Source of the DNA: Phyto melanocephala
Lineage: Eukaryota > Arthropoda > Insecta > Diptera > Rhinophoridae
Assembly (NCBI GenBank): GCA_941918925.1
Contig: OW799237.1
Location: forward strand, 53,308,997-53,372,996
Length of the DNA stretch: 64,000 nt
Direction of reading: 5' to 3'
Below the pieces are notes generated by a model. That model ran no database searches and had not been told where the DNA came from. It worked only from the letters and a program-made list of their open reading frames with translations. How positions within the stretch are numbered: position 1 is the stretch's first letter; each line of letters opens with the position of its first letter. This document shows positions 31,767 to 42,080 of this stretch, in pieces. The position numbers and the translations under genes were made by a program.

Positions 31767-32864
31767 GTGACATGGGCGTTTAAGACTTTTGGGTCGTACA
31801 GATCGGCAGGACCAGATGGTATTTTTCCAGCAATGTTACAGAATATCCAGGGATCATCACTCCTACTGCTGGTTGAGCTATTTAGGGTTTGTGTGCTAAA
31901 TGCGTACATTCCTAGGGGGTGGAGGGAGGTCAGGGTTATTTTTATACCCAAAGCGGGTAGGACTGGTCACTCGAAACCCAAGGATTTCAGACCAATTAGT
32001 CTTTCGTCTTTTCTTTTGAAGACCTTGCAAAAACTGATTGATCTACATCTGAGGAGGAGAATTGATACTGGCATAATCAGCGGTGCTCAACACGCCTATC
32101 TTAAGGGCACGTCTGTCGAGAGTGCGCTGCATGATGTGGTTGGTTACATAGAGCGGGGGTTGCGGAACAGGGCGGCATTCCTGGATATAGAGGGCGCCTT
32201 TAGTAATTTGAGAATAGAGGCTATAGGTCAGGCACTAGTTGATCTAGGGGTTCCGTCATTCTTGCTGGAATGGATAACACTGATGCTCAGAAGCAGAGTT
32301 ATTCATTCGGACTGGGGAAACGAACGCCTAAGGAAATTGGTGACCAGAGGGACCCCACAGGGGGGAGTATTATCTCCCTTATTATGGCTCTTGGCTGTCA
32401 ACGTTGTGTTAAGTGACTTTGACAGGATAGGACAGAAAGTCGTGGCCTATGCGGATGATGTATTTATATTAGTATCGGGCAAGTTTCTGCCGACAATTGG
32501 CGAAGTCATGCAAGGGGCGCTGAACGATCTGTCAGCTTGGGTTACTGATAAGGGTCTGGGAGTCAATCCGGATAAGACAGAGTTGGTTCTTTTTACTAGA
32601 AGGTACAAGGTGGAAAGGTTTAGGCTACCGGTACTAGGAGGTGTAGAGCTTAGACTATCTAATAGTGCTAAGTATTTGGGAGTTTTTCTGGACAGCAAGC
32701 TATCTTGGGGGAGGAACACTCAGGAAAGGCTGAAAAGGGGTCTCAATGCCTACTATGCTTGCAGCTCATCGATAGGTAGGAGTTGGGGACTTCGGCCGTC
32801 AGTAGGATGGCTTTATACTTCGGTGGTCAGACTAATTCTTACATATGGATGCTGTGTTTGGTGA
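31767..32864 (+). pseudogene. LOA ORF2, reverse transcriptase
   Basis: 365 open codons: GPDGIFPAMLQ, WREVRVIFIPKAGRTGHSKP, DFRPISLSSFLLKTLQKLID, QHAYLKGTSVESALHDVV, AAFLDIEGAFSNLRIEAIGQ (first Asp), TPQGGVLSPLLWLLAVNVVL, VVAYADDVFILVSGKF (YADD box), and KYLGVFLDSKLSWGRNTQER. All canonical RT blocks are present. A stop after LTYGCCVW breaks it from the thumb and RNase H part. Confidence 0.85.
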
Positions 32865-32870
32865 GAGGCA

Positions 32871-33930
32871 TTGGGGCTGGCTAGTCGTAGGAACCTTCTA
32901 AGGCTCAGAGGTGTTTCGATCGGCATGACAGGTGCCATGAGAAGTACTCCTCAGACGGCCCTGAATGTTATTCTTCACTTTCTGCCTATTGAGCAGTATG
33001 TAAGGGGAATGGCAGCCAGGAGCATTCTTAGACTGAGGGAGTTAGGATTGTTGGGAAATTTTAGGCAGGGTCATTCACGGATCTTGGGTAAAATTAGTGG
33101 TGGTGGTTATTGCCTGGGCTTGCCCGGCTCCACGGATTATGTGGGTGCTAGGGTCGAGAGTGGTCATGCCAGTAAGAGGGGACTGGGTACGCAAGGACAG
33201 ACTGTTTAGTGGCGTTGCTGTCTTTGCTGATGGCTCGAAGATGGGGGCATTGGTGCTGGGGTCTTAATTGAGGATCTGGACATCAGAAAATCATACAGAC
33301 TTCCTGACGACTGTAGTGTGTTTTAAGCGGAGGTTCTAGGGATCATGAGGGCCGTCGAACTGGTGAGGGGTAACATTGCTACGGGCTCGTAGGTCACTAT
33401 ATACATATGTGGATAGCCAGGCGGCTCTTAGTGCCATTATGTGAATTCCGGGCTGGTCGATGACTGTAGGAGAGCTCTACGAGAGATTTTAAGGGAATAC
33501 AGGTTGAGACTATGCTGGGTGCCGGGTCACTCCAACATAAGCGGCAATGATATGGCTGGTTAGCGAGACTGGGCTCGGAAATAGTGGATCCTGATAGGGT
33601 GGAGGCGGTTAGGCCTCCTTTGGGTTTCTATTTTGGTAGGATCAGGGAATGGGTTCTGAGCGAGACTAATCGGGACGGGATACTCAGTAAAACTGATTCG
33701 GATTTGCTTCTGGACAGAGATAGGGTCTGCGTGAGGACCACGAGAGGGATGATTACGTAAGAATGGGACGGAGCCTTTCGGATTTGTGCAGGCTGTGCGA
33801 GGATCCAGAGGAATTAGAGACAGTTGAGCACATTCTGTGCCAATGTCCCAGACTGCAGATTAGCAGGTTGAGATGGCTAGGTAGCAGATTTCTTGGCGAA
33901 TTAGGGGATGTCTCGAGAATCTGATAGGAT
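32871..33930 (+). pseudogene. LOA ORF2, thumb, RNase H and C-terminal knuckle
   Basis: SIGMTGAMRSTPQTALNVIL and LPIEQYVRGMAARSILRLRE follow the RT. RNase H pieces with frameshifts include VFADGSKMGAL (first Asp), YVDSQAALSAIM, and the WVPGHSNISGND-like stretch at 33,515-33,550. Near 33,780-33,870 CRLCEDPEELETVEHILCQC matches the terminal Cys-x2-Cys/His/Cys knuckle. Stops occur throughout. Confidence 0.7.
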
Positions 33931-34164
33931 TCGTAATGGAATGACCTAGCTTCGTGACTTGAGACCGGAAATAGGTCGATTGTAGGGTCTTGGCTCTTTT
34001 TTGGCATTAGTTTGTTGTCCAATTCTTCTTTTTCTGTCTTCTTTCTTCCATTCTCTTCTTTTCGTATTTTAATTCTAATTTCTGATCTCTCCTATTATTT
34101 TTAAGGCGTCACAAGGGACCGTATTGCTCTCTGGGTGAGGGTGTGAGGGCCTTACTTACCTACC
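33931..34164 (+). other. LOA 3' untranslated region
   Basis: Ends GGGCCTTACTTACCTACC at the target duplication, with no long poly-A. Confidence 0.5.
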
Positions 34165-34172
34165 TACTGATT

Positions 34173-34267
34173 TTTGAATTTGAGGTTCGATAACAGTTCT
34201 AGCATCCAAATTGTTTTGTTTCCTATATTGACCTATTAATCTACAAATCAACTGGATCGGATAACTA
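34173..34267 (-). pseudogene. PLE linker piece between two insertions
   Basis: Minus strand reads SYPIQLICRLIGQYRKQNNL and DARTVIEPQIQKSV, continuing ILINNS from 37,973 and leading into TYVPLLSERL at 29,219. This 95-bp island proves that the sequence on both sides belongs to one PLE. Confidence 0.85.
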
Positions 34268-34650
34268 CACTGTGCATGAAATTGACACTTTTTTTTCGTG
34301 ACAAGCCTAGCGTTTTAACATAATTCGGGTACGCTGAATCCAGTGGTGCCCACGGAGGAGGTTTCACAACATATGTTCGCGTAACTCAAAAACGCTTTAG
34401 CTTATTGAAAAAACTTAAAAAACCGAAATTCCGCAATAAAATTTCCTTTAAGAAAAGTAAAACATCTTTCTAACATTCGCAGTCGTTTTAGAAACATAAT
34501 TTTTTTTTGGAAAAAAAAATTAATTTTTTTATAAAAATTTCGAAATTTTTATTTTTTTTAAATTCATAAAAAATTGAAAAATTCAGCTAGGCTTCTAATT
34601 TTTTGCAGACATATAAAAAACAAAGCTGCTATAAACAATTAAAATATGTT
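34268..34650 (+). repeat. Family P left terminal inverted repeat
   Basis: Begins CACTGTGCATGAAATTGACA; homologous in reverse to 37,560-37,972. Confidence 0.75.
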
Positions 34651-35014
34651 TGCAACTTTTGATTTTATTCACAAAAGTCGACAAATTTTAATTAATCTAA
34701 GAATTTCATAAAACGCAACATTTGTATTGGGGCCCCCCTAAGGGATGGTGATAAAGGGAGAGTATAATTTAAGAAAATGTTAAGAACAAAAAACATTGGA
34801 GGTCGGTCATACATTTTATCCCCCTAGGAGTGAATCCTAGGCCTTAGAAACAAATGATGGGAATGAAAAATAAAGTTGCGCAGGTGCAAAATAAGCTATT
34901 TGTGATTAAAGTCTGTCTACAACTTTTGATTTTTTCAGAAAAGATGAAATTTTTGAATTTTTTATATAACCAAACTAAAAATTTTTTGTTGTTAAGTAGT
35001 TTTTATTTAGAAAT

Positions 35015-36709
35015 TTATTCTTCTTCCTCCTGCAGATTCCAACAAATAGCACCTGATAGCGAATCAAGTTGTTTGCCGCTATACCAGTGTTCGAGCCTGG
35101 CTGTTACTTGGTGAAATCTCTCGCCATGTTCATCAGACTCGGCTGGTGATTGTTCATTAAATTTTTCGGCATGGCAATGCAAAAAATGTATTTTCAATGA
35201 CATTCTAACGTTTAAGTTTTTAAATGCGGTTAGCATATTTTTGATTAAAATTCGCCAGTTTTCAGACCGATGATTTCCTAATACATTTTCTATTACTGAT
35301 TTCACACAATTCCAGGCCAATAGCTCGATATCATTCAATGCAACCTCAAATTGATGGTCCTTCATAAGACGGCGAATGTCCGGTCCATTAAGAATTCCTG
35401 TAAAATAGAAACATTATGAAATGAAATATAAATCTAATTTAATAAAGTAGTTAGAGTTCATACCTTCTTTTACTTTCATGCCGCTTAATCGTGGAAAAAT
35501 TCGGTGCAATTCGGTAAAAGCAACACCATCTGGGCTCAATGCTTTTATAAAATTTTTTACAATACCCAGTTTGATGTGGAGTGGAGGAAGCAAAATCTTT
35601 TCCATCGACACAAGTGGTAATTCAATAACATTGTTTCTATGCAATCTGCTTTCCTCACGTAAAGCCCAATCCCGTGTATTGTACTGGTCGCCATCGAAAC
35701 GCGTATTCCATAAGCACATGAAGCACATATTTTTAGTATAGCCCAATTGCATGCCTCTTAAAAGAGCTACCACTTTTAAATCTGCGCATATTTTCCACTT
35801 GTGGTCTTCATATTTAATTAACTGTATTATTTTTTTCATTGATGCGTATGTCTCTTTAGTATTTGTGCTAAGTGCTATCGGAATAGGACTTTTTAAATTA
35901 GTGACATGTAGCAAAACTGCTTTTAAGCTACTTTTGGAAGAATCAATGAATAAGCGCCAATCTCCAGGATTATATTCATTTTGCATTGTTAAAACCAATC
36001 CGCGGATGTCAGTACAATACGCAATAGAATTATTCTCAATAGATTTTAAAAAAATCGTAAATCGTCTATGGCGATTGATAGCCCCGTATGTTTGTACACC
36101 TGGTGCTAAAATATTAGCTCGTTTTAACTCTTTTGCCAAGAGAATGCTCTGTCTTTGAGATAATTTTAGACGCCGTACCATTATATCCAGACGATCTTGC
36201 GTGATTTCATTGTGACTGCATGGAACCGTGATGCATGACGGTTGATACATTGAAGTAGCTGGGCTATCCGCTTCAACAGAATGAATTATTGAGGGAATAT
36301 GTTCTGTTGGTATATGGCTACCCGGAACAGTAATTTCATCAGAATGTGGCAGCGGAAATCGAGCATATGCTGTTTCAGTATAAGACATATAAGTAATTTT
36401 TCTTCTGTTTATACCCGCTGTATAATTTATGCACGCATAACACTCATCTTCAACATGAACTATGGGATCTCTCCAAATCATTGGAACACCAAATGGCATG
36501 GCGTCTCCATTTTTTTCCCACTTATTTAAATGGTAAATGCAGTGTGTACACACTATTGATGGTGTCCAACTCTTACCATATATAACCCTTAAAGAAAAAT
36601 ATGATTCATACAAGGTACTTGTTTCAGTAGTGATTTTACGGCGACTTGGCATATTTTTATATTTCCCACACACATAACAAAAGTAATTAAACTTTTTACA
36701 CGCCTCCAT
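35015..36709 (-). CDS. Family P transposon protein, two exons, putative DDE-type transposase
   Basis: Exon 1 36,709-35,464 (ATG, MEACKKFNYFCYVCGKY), intron 35,398-35,463 (66 nt, GTATGA...TTTTACAG), exon 2 35,397-35,015; total 542 residues with no stop. Features: N-terminal Cys-rich region (FCYVCG, IVCTHCIYHL, ECYACINY); DWRLFIDSSKSSLKAVLLH (Asp about 255); ICADLKVVALLRGMQLGY (Asp about 310); CFMCLWNTR (C-x2-C); KILLPPLHIKLGIVKNFIKA; VRMSLKIHFLHCHAEKF; SDEHGERFHQVTARLE (Glu about 506). Asp, Asp, C-x2-C, Glu in that order is the layout of many cut-and-paste transposases. That reading is inference; the family itself is common in arthropod genomes but I know no assigned function. An ATG-less extension to 36,742 is ignored. 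Confidence 0.75.
35398..35463 (-). other. 66-nt intron in the family P gene
   Basis: Donor GAAG/GTATGA and acceptor TTCTATTTTACAG/GAATTC. Removing it joins MKVKEG to ILNGPDIRRL in frame. The decayed copy at 8.7-10 kb shows the homologous uninterrupted order DAKVKEGIFVGPQIRHL. Confidence 0.75.
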
Positions 36710-36921
36710 CTTAGATATTTCAATATAACTGTTTAGATACAAGACTGTCAGAGGCTTTAAAATTCACTAATCACTTTCGCAAGCACTTTCCATATGACAG
36801 TGAAGGGGTTGAGGAACTCTTATTTATACTGTAATTCTTTTAATCAAAGTACCAGTCGAGACCTTCATGACCATGTTTTGTAAAAAAAAACCCAGGACGA
36901 ATAATATTTCTAACTTTTCCA

Positions 36922-37545
36922 GGTGTAGATTTTATTGTCAATTTACCGCAGGTACCCAATAATTTGAAATCACAGGTAATTGAAAAATACTATGTTATAA
37001 TTTTTAATTCTAAGAACCATACAAAATACCGTTGTACTTCAGTTCCATTACCTGCTCACCTAACGAAATGCTGTATCATATGTAAGGCTGGTTGCATTAC
37101 AATATTGGGTACCTGCGGTAAATTGACAATAAAATCTACATTTTTTAACCGATTTTTATGGCTTGCGGCTTTTTTTATTTTTAAGATAAGTAGTTCTCAG
37201 AAAAAAGTGCAAAATGTTGAATATTTGCTTTATATTTTTTTTAATTATATTTTTAAATTGAAAAATATTACGAATTTGGCACGAAAAATTTTTTTTATCT
37301 CCATTAATTTTTAAATAATTCCAAAACGATAAGAGATAGAGGAAACACATCTTCTGGTGTTTTACTTTTGAAAACCGAAACCTAATTTAGGGGAAAAAAT
37401 TTGGCACGCCCATAAAAAAAATACCGATCTGATGGAAAAAAAACCGATTACGGATTTGAGTTCAGCGCATCAAAATCCACATAGACCACATAGTTTTAAT
37501 TAACGGGAAGAAAAAAAATTATTTTTTGTCGAGCAGTGTTATTTA
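36922..37545. repeat. Repeat R-A, copy 3, with a partial inverted duplicate, inside family P
   Basis: TGTAGATTTTATTGTCAATT-TACCGCAGGTACCCAAT (36,922-36,958) is the inverse of 37,105-37,142. The latter continues as a full R-A copy to GTCGAGCAGTGT at 37,545. The 145-bp spacer between (36,959-37,104) is the same sequence that Helentron-like elements split at 10,288/11,915. All lies between the gene's 5' side and the right terminal repeat. Confidence 0.65.
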
Positions 37546-37559
37546 TGGCTTGTTTTGTT

Positions 37560-37972
37560 TGCAGCTTTGTTTTTTATATGTCTGCAAAAAATTAGAAGCC
37601 TAGCTGAATTTTTAAATTTTTTATGAATTTAAAATAAATAAAAATTTCGAAATTTTGATAAAAAAAATTAATTTTTTTTTCAAAAAAAAAATTATTTTTC
37701 TAAAACGACTGCGAATATTAGAAAGAAGTTTTACTTTTCTTAAAGGAAATTTTATTGCGGAATTTCGGTTTTTTAAGTTTTTTTCAATAAGCTAAAGCGT
37801 TTTTGAGTTACGCGAACATATGTTGTGCAACCTCCTCCATTTTCGAAATAACGGTATATCTCGAAAACCAGAGCCAATCTTAAAAAACCGTGGGCACCAC
37901 TGGATTCAGCGTACCCGAATTATGTTAAAACGCTAGGTGCCCGGCTTGTCTGTTTTTTCAACTAGCACAGTG
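37560..37972 (-). repeat. Family P right terminal inverted repeat
   Basis: Ends CAACTAGCACAGTG. It contains an extra GGTATATCTCGAAAACCAGA-type segment (about 37,845-37,895) missing from the left arm. Confidence 0.75.
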
Positions 37973-39560
37973 CTATTATTAATTAAAATATCTTTTATAA
38001 GCTCTATATTCTTCTTATGAAAAGCTTTATCGCTTATTTTCAAAACCCTCTCAATTTGATTTCTTGCCGTATTAATTATCATTCTTTTTGGGTGCTTAGG
38101 TTAGGTTAGGTAGAACATGCAGCTGCTGTGCAGCTCACTTGGGTCCATTTTATTGATCCCATTGTGATACCTGAATAGAAAGAAGATAAGCAGACAACAC
38201 CAGAGTCTTTGGCGGAAATCGAACCCGCAACCCCCAAACTAGCACACCAGCACACTACTGACTAGTCCACCGGGTACCCTTTTGGGTGCTTTGAATAATA
38301 ATTTATGATTCTTCCAAAAGACGTGGGCTTCTGGTACCAATTTATTAACAAATTTTCACTCTTTCTTATAACTAATGTATCTAAATAAGGAATTTTTGAG
38401 TTACATTCCTTTTCAATAGTAAATTTTATATTATCATAAAATGAATTGAAAGTTGTTAACAAATTATCAATAAATTGATTAGGAACAATACAAAATAAAT
38501 CATCAACGTATTTCGTAATTATCCTTGGTTCTACATTAAATTTTTCAATACAACAATCTAATAACTTCTCCATAAAAATAACAGCTATAATAGGAGAAGC
38601 TGGAGATCCCATAGGAAGACCCTTTTGTTGTATATATATTTTATTATTATATCTGAAATATCTATTATCTACTATACAAAATTTTATAATACGTAGAAAA
38701 AGATTTTTATCCATTTTCGTATATTTGTCTATTATGTCCCATTTTTCTTCAATAATATCTAAAGCTACGTCTATTGGTATACTTAGAAATAAAGATACAA
38801 CATCAAGTGAAACTAACTTTTTACCATCTTGCATCTTTAAGTTCCGTATCTTATCTCTAAATTGTAAACAATTCTTTACATTGTATTTAGAGTTTTCAGT
38901 TAACTTCCTTAGAATATTTGTAATGTATCTACAAAGTTAATAAGATGGAGAGTTAACAAAAGAACATATTGGTCTCAAAGGAAATTGTTCCTTGTGGATT
39001 TTCGGCACACCATATAATCTAGGTGCGGTAGATTTAAAAAGATCTTCAACTAAACTATTATTCATAGTTTGTAATTTCGTCGTTGGATCCTTGTCCAATA
39101 ATCGGTATATGGTAATATCCTCACCGTCTGCAATAATATTCACAATTGGAAAATTATCCCTTTTCACTGGTAGTGCATGTTTCTTTCCTAAAGAAAGAAC
39201 CAACTGTACATCAGACAAAATATCAACGTCGGATTTGTTCACAAACCATTTTCTATTTAGTCTAATACCTAGGTCTTTTTTATGTAATTCACTTAAACAA
39301 TCAAATTTTTTCTTATTTACCTCTTTTATCTGTATACTGAAACTCTTAGCTAATCTATCTTGGTGTTCAATAAAACTGTTGAAAGCATCCCTTGTTAAAA
39401 AGTATCTTAAATTATCAGTAATAAAATCCAATTATTGAGAAACTTGCTTTAATATTTCATGCTTCTGTTTTATTGCCAAATTAAGAATTTTGTTTTGTAG
39501 AAATTGCATTTGTCTTGAAATTGATCCCTGAATTTTTTGGGTTTTCCTCCAAAATATTTT
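37973..39560 (-). pseudogene. PLE N-terminal region and reverse transcriptase
   Basis: From about 39,560: FLQNKILNLAIKQKHEILKQ, then ITDNLRYFLTRDAFNSF, HALPVKRDNFPIVNIIADGE, TAPRLYGVPKIHKEQFPLRP, ICSFVNSPSY (stop at 38,937-38,939), CRYITNILRKLTENSKYNVK, LVSLDVVSLFLSIPIDVALD (first Asp), QKGLPMGSPASPIIAVIFME, RIITKYVDDLFCIVPNQF (YVDD box), IPYLDTLVIRKSENL, and INWYQKPTSFGR. After the SINE the frame continues RMIINTARNQIERVLKISD and ELIKDILINNS. The RT fingers and palm are complete apart from the single stop, so this is the best-preserved part of the element. RT copies element RNA into DNA at the nicked target. Confidence 0.85.
38098..38279 (-). mobile_element. tRNA-derived SINE, copy 2, with 12-bp target duplication
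   Basis: 182 bp between two copies of TTTTGGGTGCTT (38,086-38,097 and 38,280-38,291), inserted in PLE coding sequence. Minus-strand order: A-box-like GTCAGTAGTGTGCTGG, B box GGTTCGATTTCC, a body with CAGGTATCACAATGGGATCA, and a CCTAACCTAACCTA tail. Head and body are shared with the 15.3-kb copy, which lacks the tail. Confidence 0.85.
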
Positions 39561-39734
39561 AAGTGGAGTTCTTTATGAATTTTGGAATTATACCTGCGTT
39601 GCGGCACCGAATTAAAAAAGTTATAGCCGCCTTTATTTTAACTGTTTTGTATTTAAATAGTTTTATACCTATTAATTTTTCTTCTAAATTCCTCGTTAGA
39701 CTTGAAATTGTTGTAATTGTTGCTGCAAATCATT

Positions 39735-40012
39735 TTCTCTATTGATTGTAAAATTGTTGACAAAATATTTTTTGTGATATACATATATATGTATGTATTT
39801 GAATTATCGTTTTTTATTTTAAATGTAAACAGCAAATTTTCACGCCTTTTTAAAAAAAATTTGTTTTTTGAACAATTCTAATATTTTAATTGTTAATTGT
39901 TGAAAATTGTAAAAACTTTCCCTGTGGTAGCGAAATATCAGAAAATAAAATTAAAACTATTTTTTATAAAAAAAAGTGATCTCAAGCTCAATACAAAAAA
40001 CAACTGTTTATA
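39735..40012 (-). repeat. PLE terminal inverted repeat, 5' copy
   Basis: TTTTCACGCCTTTTT, AAACTTTCCCTGTGGTAGCG, AAATATCAGAAAATAAAATT, GTGATCTCAAGCTCAATACA match, reversed, the 28.3-28.55 kb end. Confidence 0.7.
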
Positions 40013-40024
40013 TAAATTAATAAG

Positions 40025-40905
40025 ATCGAAAACTTTCATTTATTACGTAATTATTATAATTAAGAAATATTTTTACGTCGTCAGCATACACTATAACATT
40101 TGAGAATTTGATAGTATTTAGTAGACCATTAATAAATTAGGAAAATAGCAATGGACCAAGATGACTTTCCTGCGTAACACCAGAAACAACAGCAATTTGT
40201 TTAGAGATGTTTTTAAAACTTCTATTTTTCAAGTACGAATAAACCAACATAAGAGAGCTCTGTGTAAATCCCATTAGATCAAGTTTTTTTATTAGAAGTT
40301 AATGGTTGACTTTATCAAATTTACTAAAATCAGTGTAAATTACATCAGTCTGCCTTTGTTCAATAAAGCCACGATTTACAAGCGTAGTAAACTGCAACAG
40401 ATTTGTAGACAATATAGATGTGACATGATGGCAAAGATGACCAGTTATAATTTTCTCAAAAAGTTTAGGTGTTGTGCTAAGGTTAGCAATACCTTCCACA
40501 TAATAGGAAAATAACCCTATTTTATTGCCATATTGAAAAGTATTGTAAGAGGAGGAACTAAAGCCTCAGCACATTTTATAAGAGGGCTACTTGGAATTCC
40601 ATCAGGGCCATATTTATAAGAAAATTTGAGATTTTTTAAGCTGTTGATTCATCAAGAAATGAAATTGATGTAGCTGGATTTAATAATTCCATTAGTAGAT
40701 AGGATTTGATTCATCGAATTTAGCGTCAGAATAAGTGGTAGAAAAAAGTCAGCAAACATATTACTTATTCTTAAGTCATCATTGAAATTAGAATTTAGGT
40801 ACTTCATAACAGTTGGAAATGCAATTGTCCTTCTTTTTCAATTAACAAAATTGTAAAAGCTTTTGGATCGGTTTTAAAATTGTGACGAATTTTACTTAAG
40901 TATCA
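40025..40905 (-). pseudogene. Non-LTR reverse transcriptase fragment (Jockey group)
   Basis: Minus-strand blocks: NFNDDLRISNMFADFF (40,780-40,730), KYGPDGIPSSPLIKCAEALV (40,610), GYFPIMWK, LSTTPKLFEKIITGHL, RQTDVIYTDFSKFDKVNH (first Asp), LIKKLDLMGFTQSSLMLVYS, then GVTQESHLGPLLFS and VIVYADDVKIFLN (YADD box) at 40,100-40,040. These are motifs 0-5 of a Jockey-group RT with several frameshifts and an Ala deletion in the DFSKAFD motif. It abuts the PLE terminus at 40,012, so the PLE may have inserted into it. It may be the same clade as the endonuclease at the window start. Confidence 0.75.
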
Positions 40906-40926
40906 AGACTGATTTTGTTATAATAT

Positions 40927-41307
40927 TGGGCCAATTCAAAGTGGTTGCATATCAGTCATATTTGTACTATTTCATATTATTTTATGCATGCATAAAATTG
41001 TTGTTAGTAATTTCCATACAAAAAAAATAATATGACTTTACACATTTGTTTCCTATGTATAAGAAATTGTTTATGTCATATTTTTAACCATACTGTCTAT
41101 CAGAGAGAATTTCTTCGCCTCTCACCTCTCAGAGAGAATATTTTCTATTTTCTTCTTTCCTGTATACATACAATTTTTAACAGCGTCATCTCTTTGTCTT
41201 CTTTCTTGTATGAAATACATAATTTGTTAACAAAAGGTGTTCACTAGTCACATTAATATGAATTATATGACATAGTACAATATGAGAGTCTACTTTGAAC
41301 TGGCCCA
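40927..41307 (+). mobile_element. MITE family M, copy 1
   Basis: 381 bp bounded by TGGGCCAATTCAAAGT and its near-inverse ACTTTGAACTGGCCCA. It matches 56,873-57,254 in reverse over the full length. No conserved ORF (the frame at 41,032-41,247 is also open in copy 2 but shows no family resemblance). Confidence 0.75.
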
Positions 41308-41529
41308 TTGAATTTGAAATTTAACTTTGTTTTGCAACAGTCATATTTATCTTAACGAGTATAGCCTACTCTCTTCTTTTTTAATGTTTTTATTCTTTTT
41401 AACTTTTAAGTTTAACAGATAACTTTATTTCTTTAATTTTGTAAACCATTTTTATTTTGAGTCGTAATAAATCATTTGAATGTGAAGCATGTTTTTTTTC
41501 AATTTTTCTAAAAACTTCAACAGATTTAT

Positions 41530-41956
41530 TAAATTATATTGGGCACGAATCACCGCACATAGGGGTATTTTGCCAATCTAGCCGGACATTTGGCCAAATT
41601 TAAGAGATGTAAAAAATTTTAGTACGCAGATCGACAGACAATAAAATTTTGCATCCTTTAGTGAGTTTTCAATACTTTTGCTTGAAATTTGTCGTTTTTT
41701 TACACTGTTAAAGACAAGAAAGTTGAGTAAATTGCATGGGTACTTATTGACTTTTTACGCCTTTGAGAGGTTTACTTACAATATATTGTTTTGTGGCTTA
41801 ACAATAGAGATTTTACATTGATGTATTTTCTCTGTCAAAGACTTTACTAACAGCTGCTTAATATAATTTTTAAATTTCTTTTTAATCTTTATTATAAAAA
41901 ATTCGTTTAAAATCAACAAAACGGTTCACTTTTTGAGAAAAAAAAAACATCAAAAG
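41530..41956 (+). repeat. Old dispersed repeat, copy 2, left half
   Basis: ATCACCGCACATAGGGG, GCCGGACATTTGGCCAAA and AGTACGCAGATCGACAGAC correspond to the 12.5-12.7 kb repeat; the right half resumes at 46,120. The Jockey element at 41,957 splits it. Confidence 0.45.
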
Positions 41957-42080
41957 TCATCTGGCATCTCTGCCTCAAACCGTGAACATCGTGTTATTTT
42001 TTACTCTAAATTGTTAAACCAATTTTATATATTAAAAAAACAATAAAAATAAAACTTTAAGTGATTGTGTATTTCTGACA

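Larger units (their letters stand above)
29228..34164 (+). mobile_element. LOA-type non-LTR retrotransposon
   Basis: 4.9 kb, flanked by an 8-bp target duplication TACTGATT (29,220-29,227 and 34,165-34,172) inside PLE coding sequence. Plus-strand parts: gag-like ORF1, a DUF4780-like segment, endonuclease, RT, RNase H and a C-terminal Cys/His knuckle. It is much richer in GC than its surroundings. An internal deletion in the endonuclease and stops in RNase H make it inactive. The clade is inferred from the EN-RT-RNH order and the DUF4780-like ORF1 end. Confidence 0.8.
34268..37972 (-). mobile_element. Family P DNA transposon with long terminal inverted repeats, apparently intact
   Basis: Outer ends are CACTGTGC (34,268) and GCACAGTG (ending 37,972). 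Arms of roughly 380 bp share TAGCGTTTTAACATAATTCG, GGTACGCTGAATCCAGTGGT, AACATATGTTCGCG, TTTAGCTTATTGAAAAAACT, AATTCCGCAATAAAATTTCC, and TAGCTGAATTTTT. The left arm lacks about 57 bp present in the right. The 3-bp target duplication is CTA/TAG, proved by restoring the PLE codons NNSYP across the insertion. The body encodes one two-exon gene on the minus strand. CACTG termini with a 3-bp duplication recall the CMC (CACTA-like) group, but the protein does not look like TNP2-type transposases, so the superfamily is left open. Confidence 0.8.
28290..40012 (-). mobile_element. Penelope-like element (PLE) split by three later insertions
   Basis: Coding pieces, all minus strand, fit together as one protein: N-terminal region and RT (39,560-38,292, then 38,079-37,973), a short middle piece (34,267-34,173), and a GIY-YIG endonuclease (29,219-28,880). 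The joins are exact once a SINE (TSD TTTTGGGTGCTT), a family P element (TSD TAG) and a LOA element (TSD TACTGATT) are removed. For example, codons AAT AAT AGT TAT CCG become continuous. Both ends carry the same sequence of about 265 bp in opposite orientation (28,290-28,555 and 39,735-40,012). Penelope-type RT plus GIY-YIG is diagnostic. At least one nonsense codon and several frameshifts make it inactive. Confidence 0.85.

Noticed and set aside
38096..38112. TTAGG-type units considered as telomeric DNA
   Set aside because: Only three units, located at the tail of a SINE with its own target duplication inside a PLE, so not a telomere.
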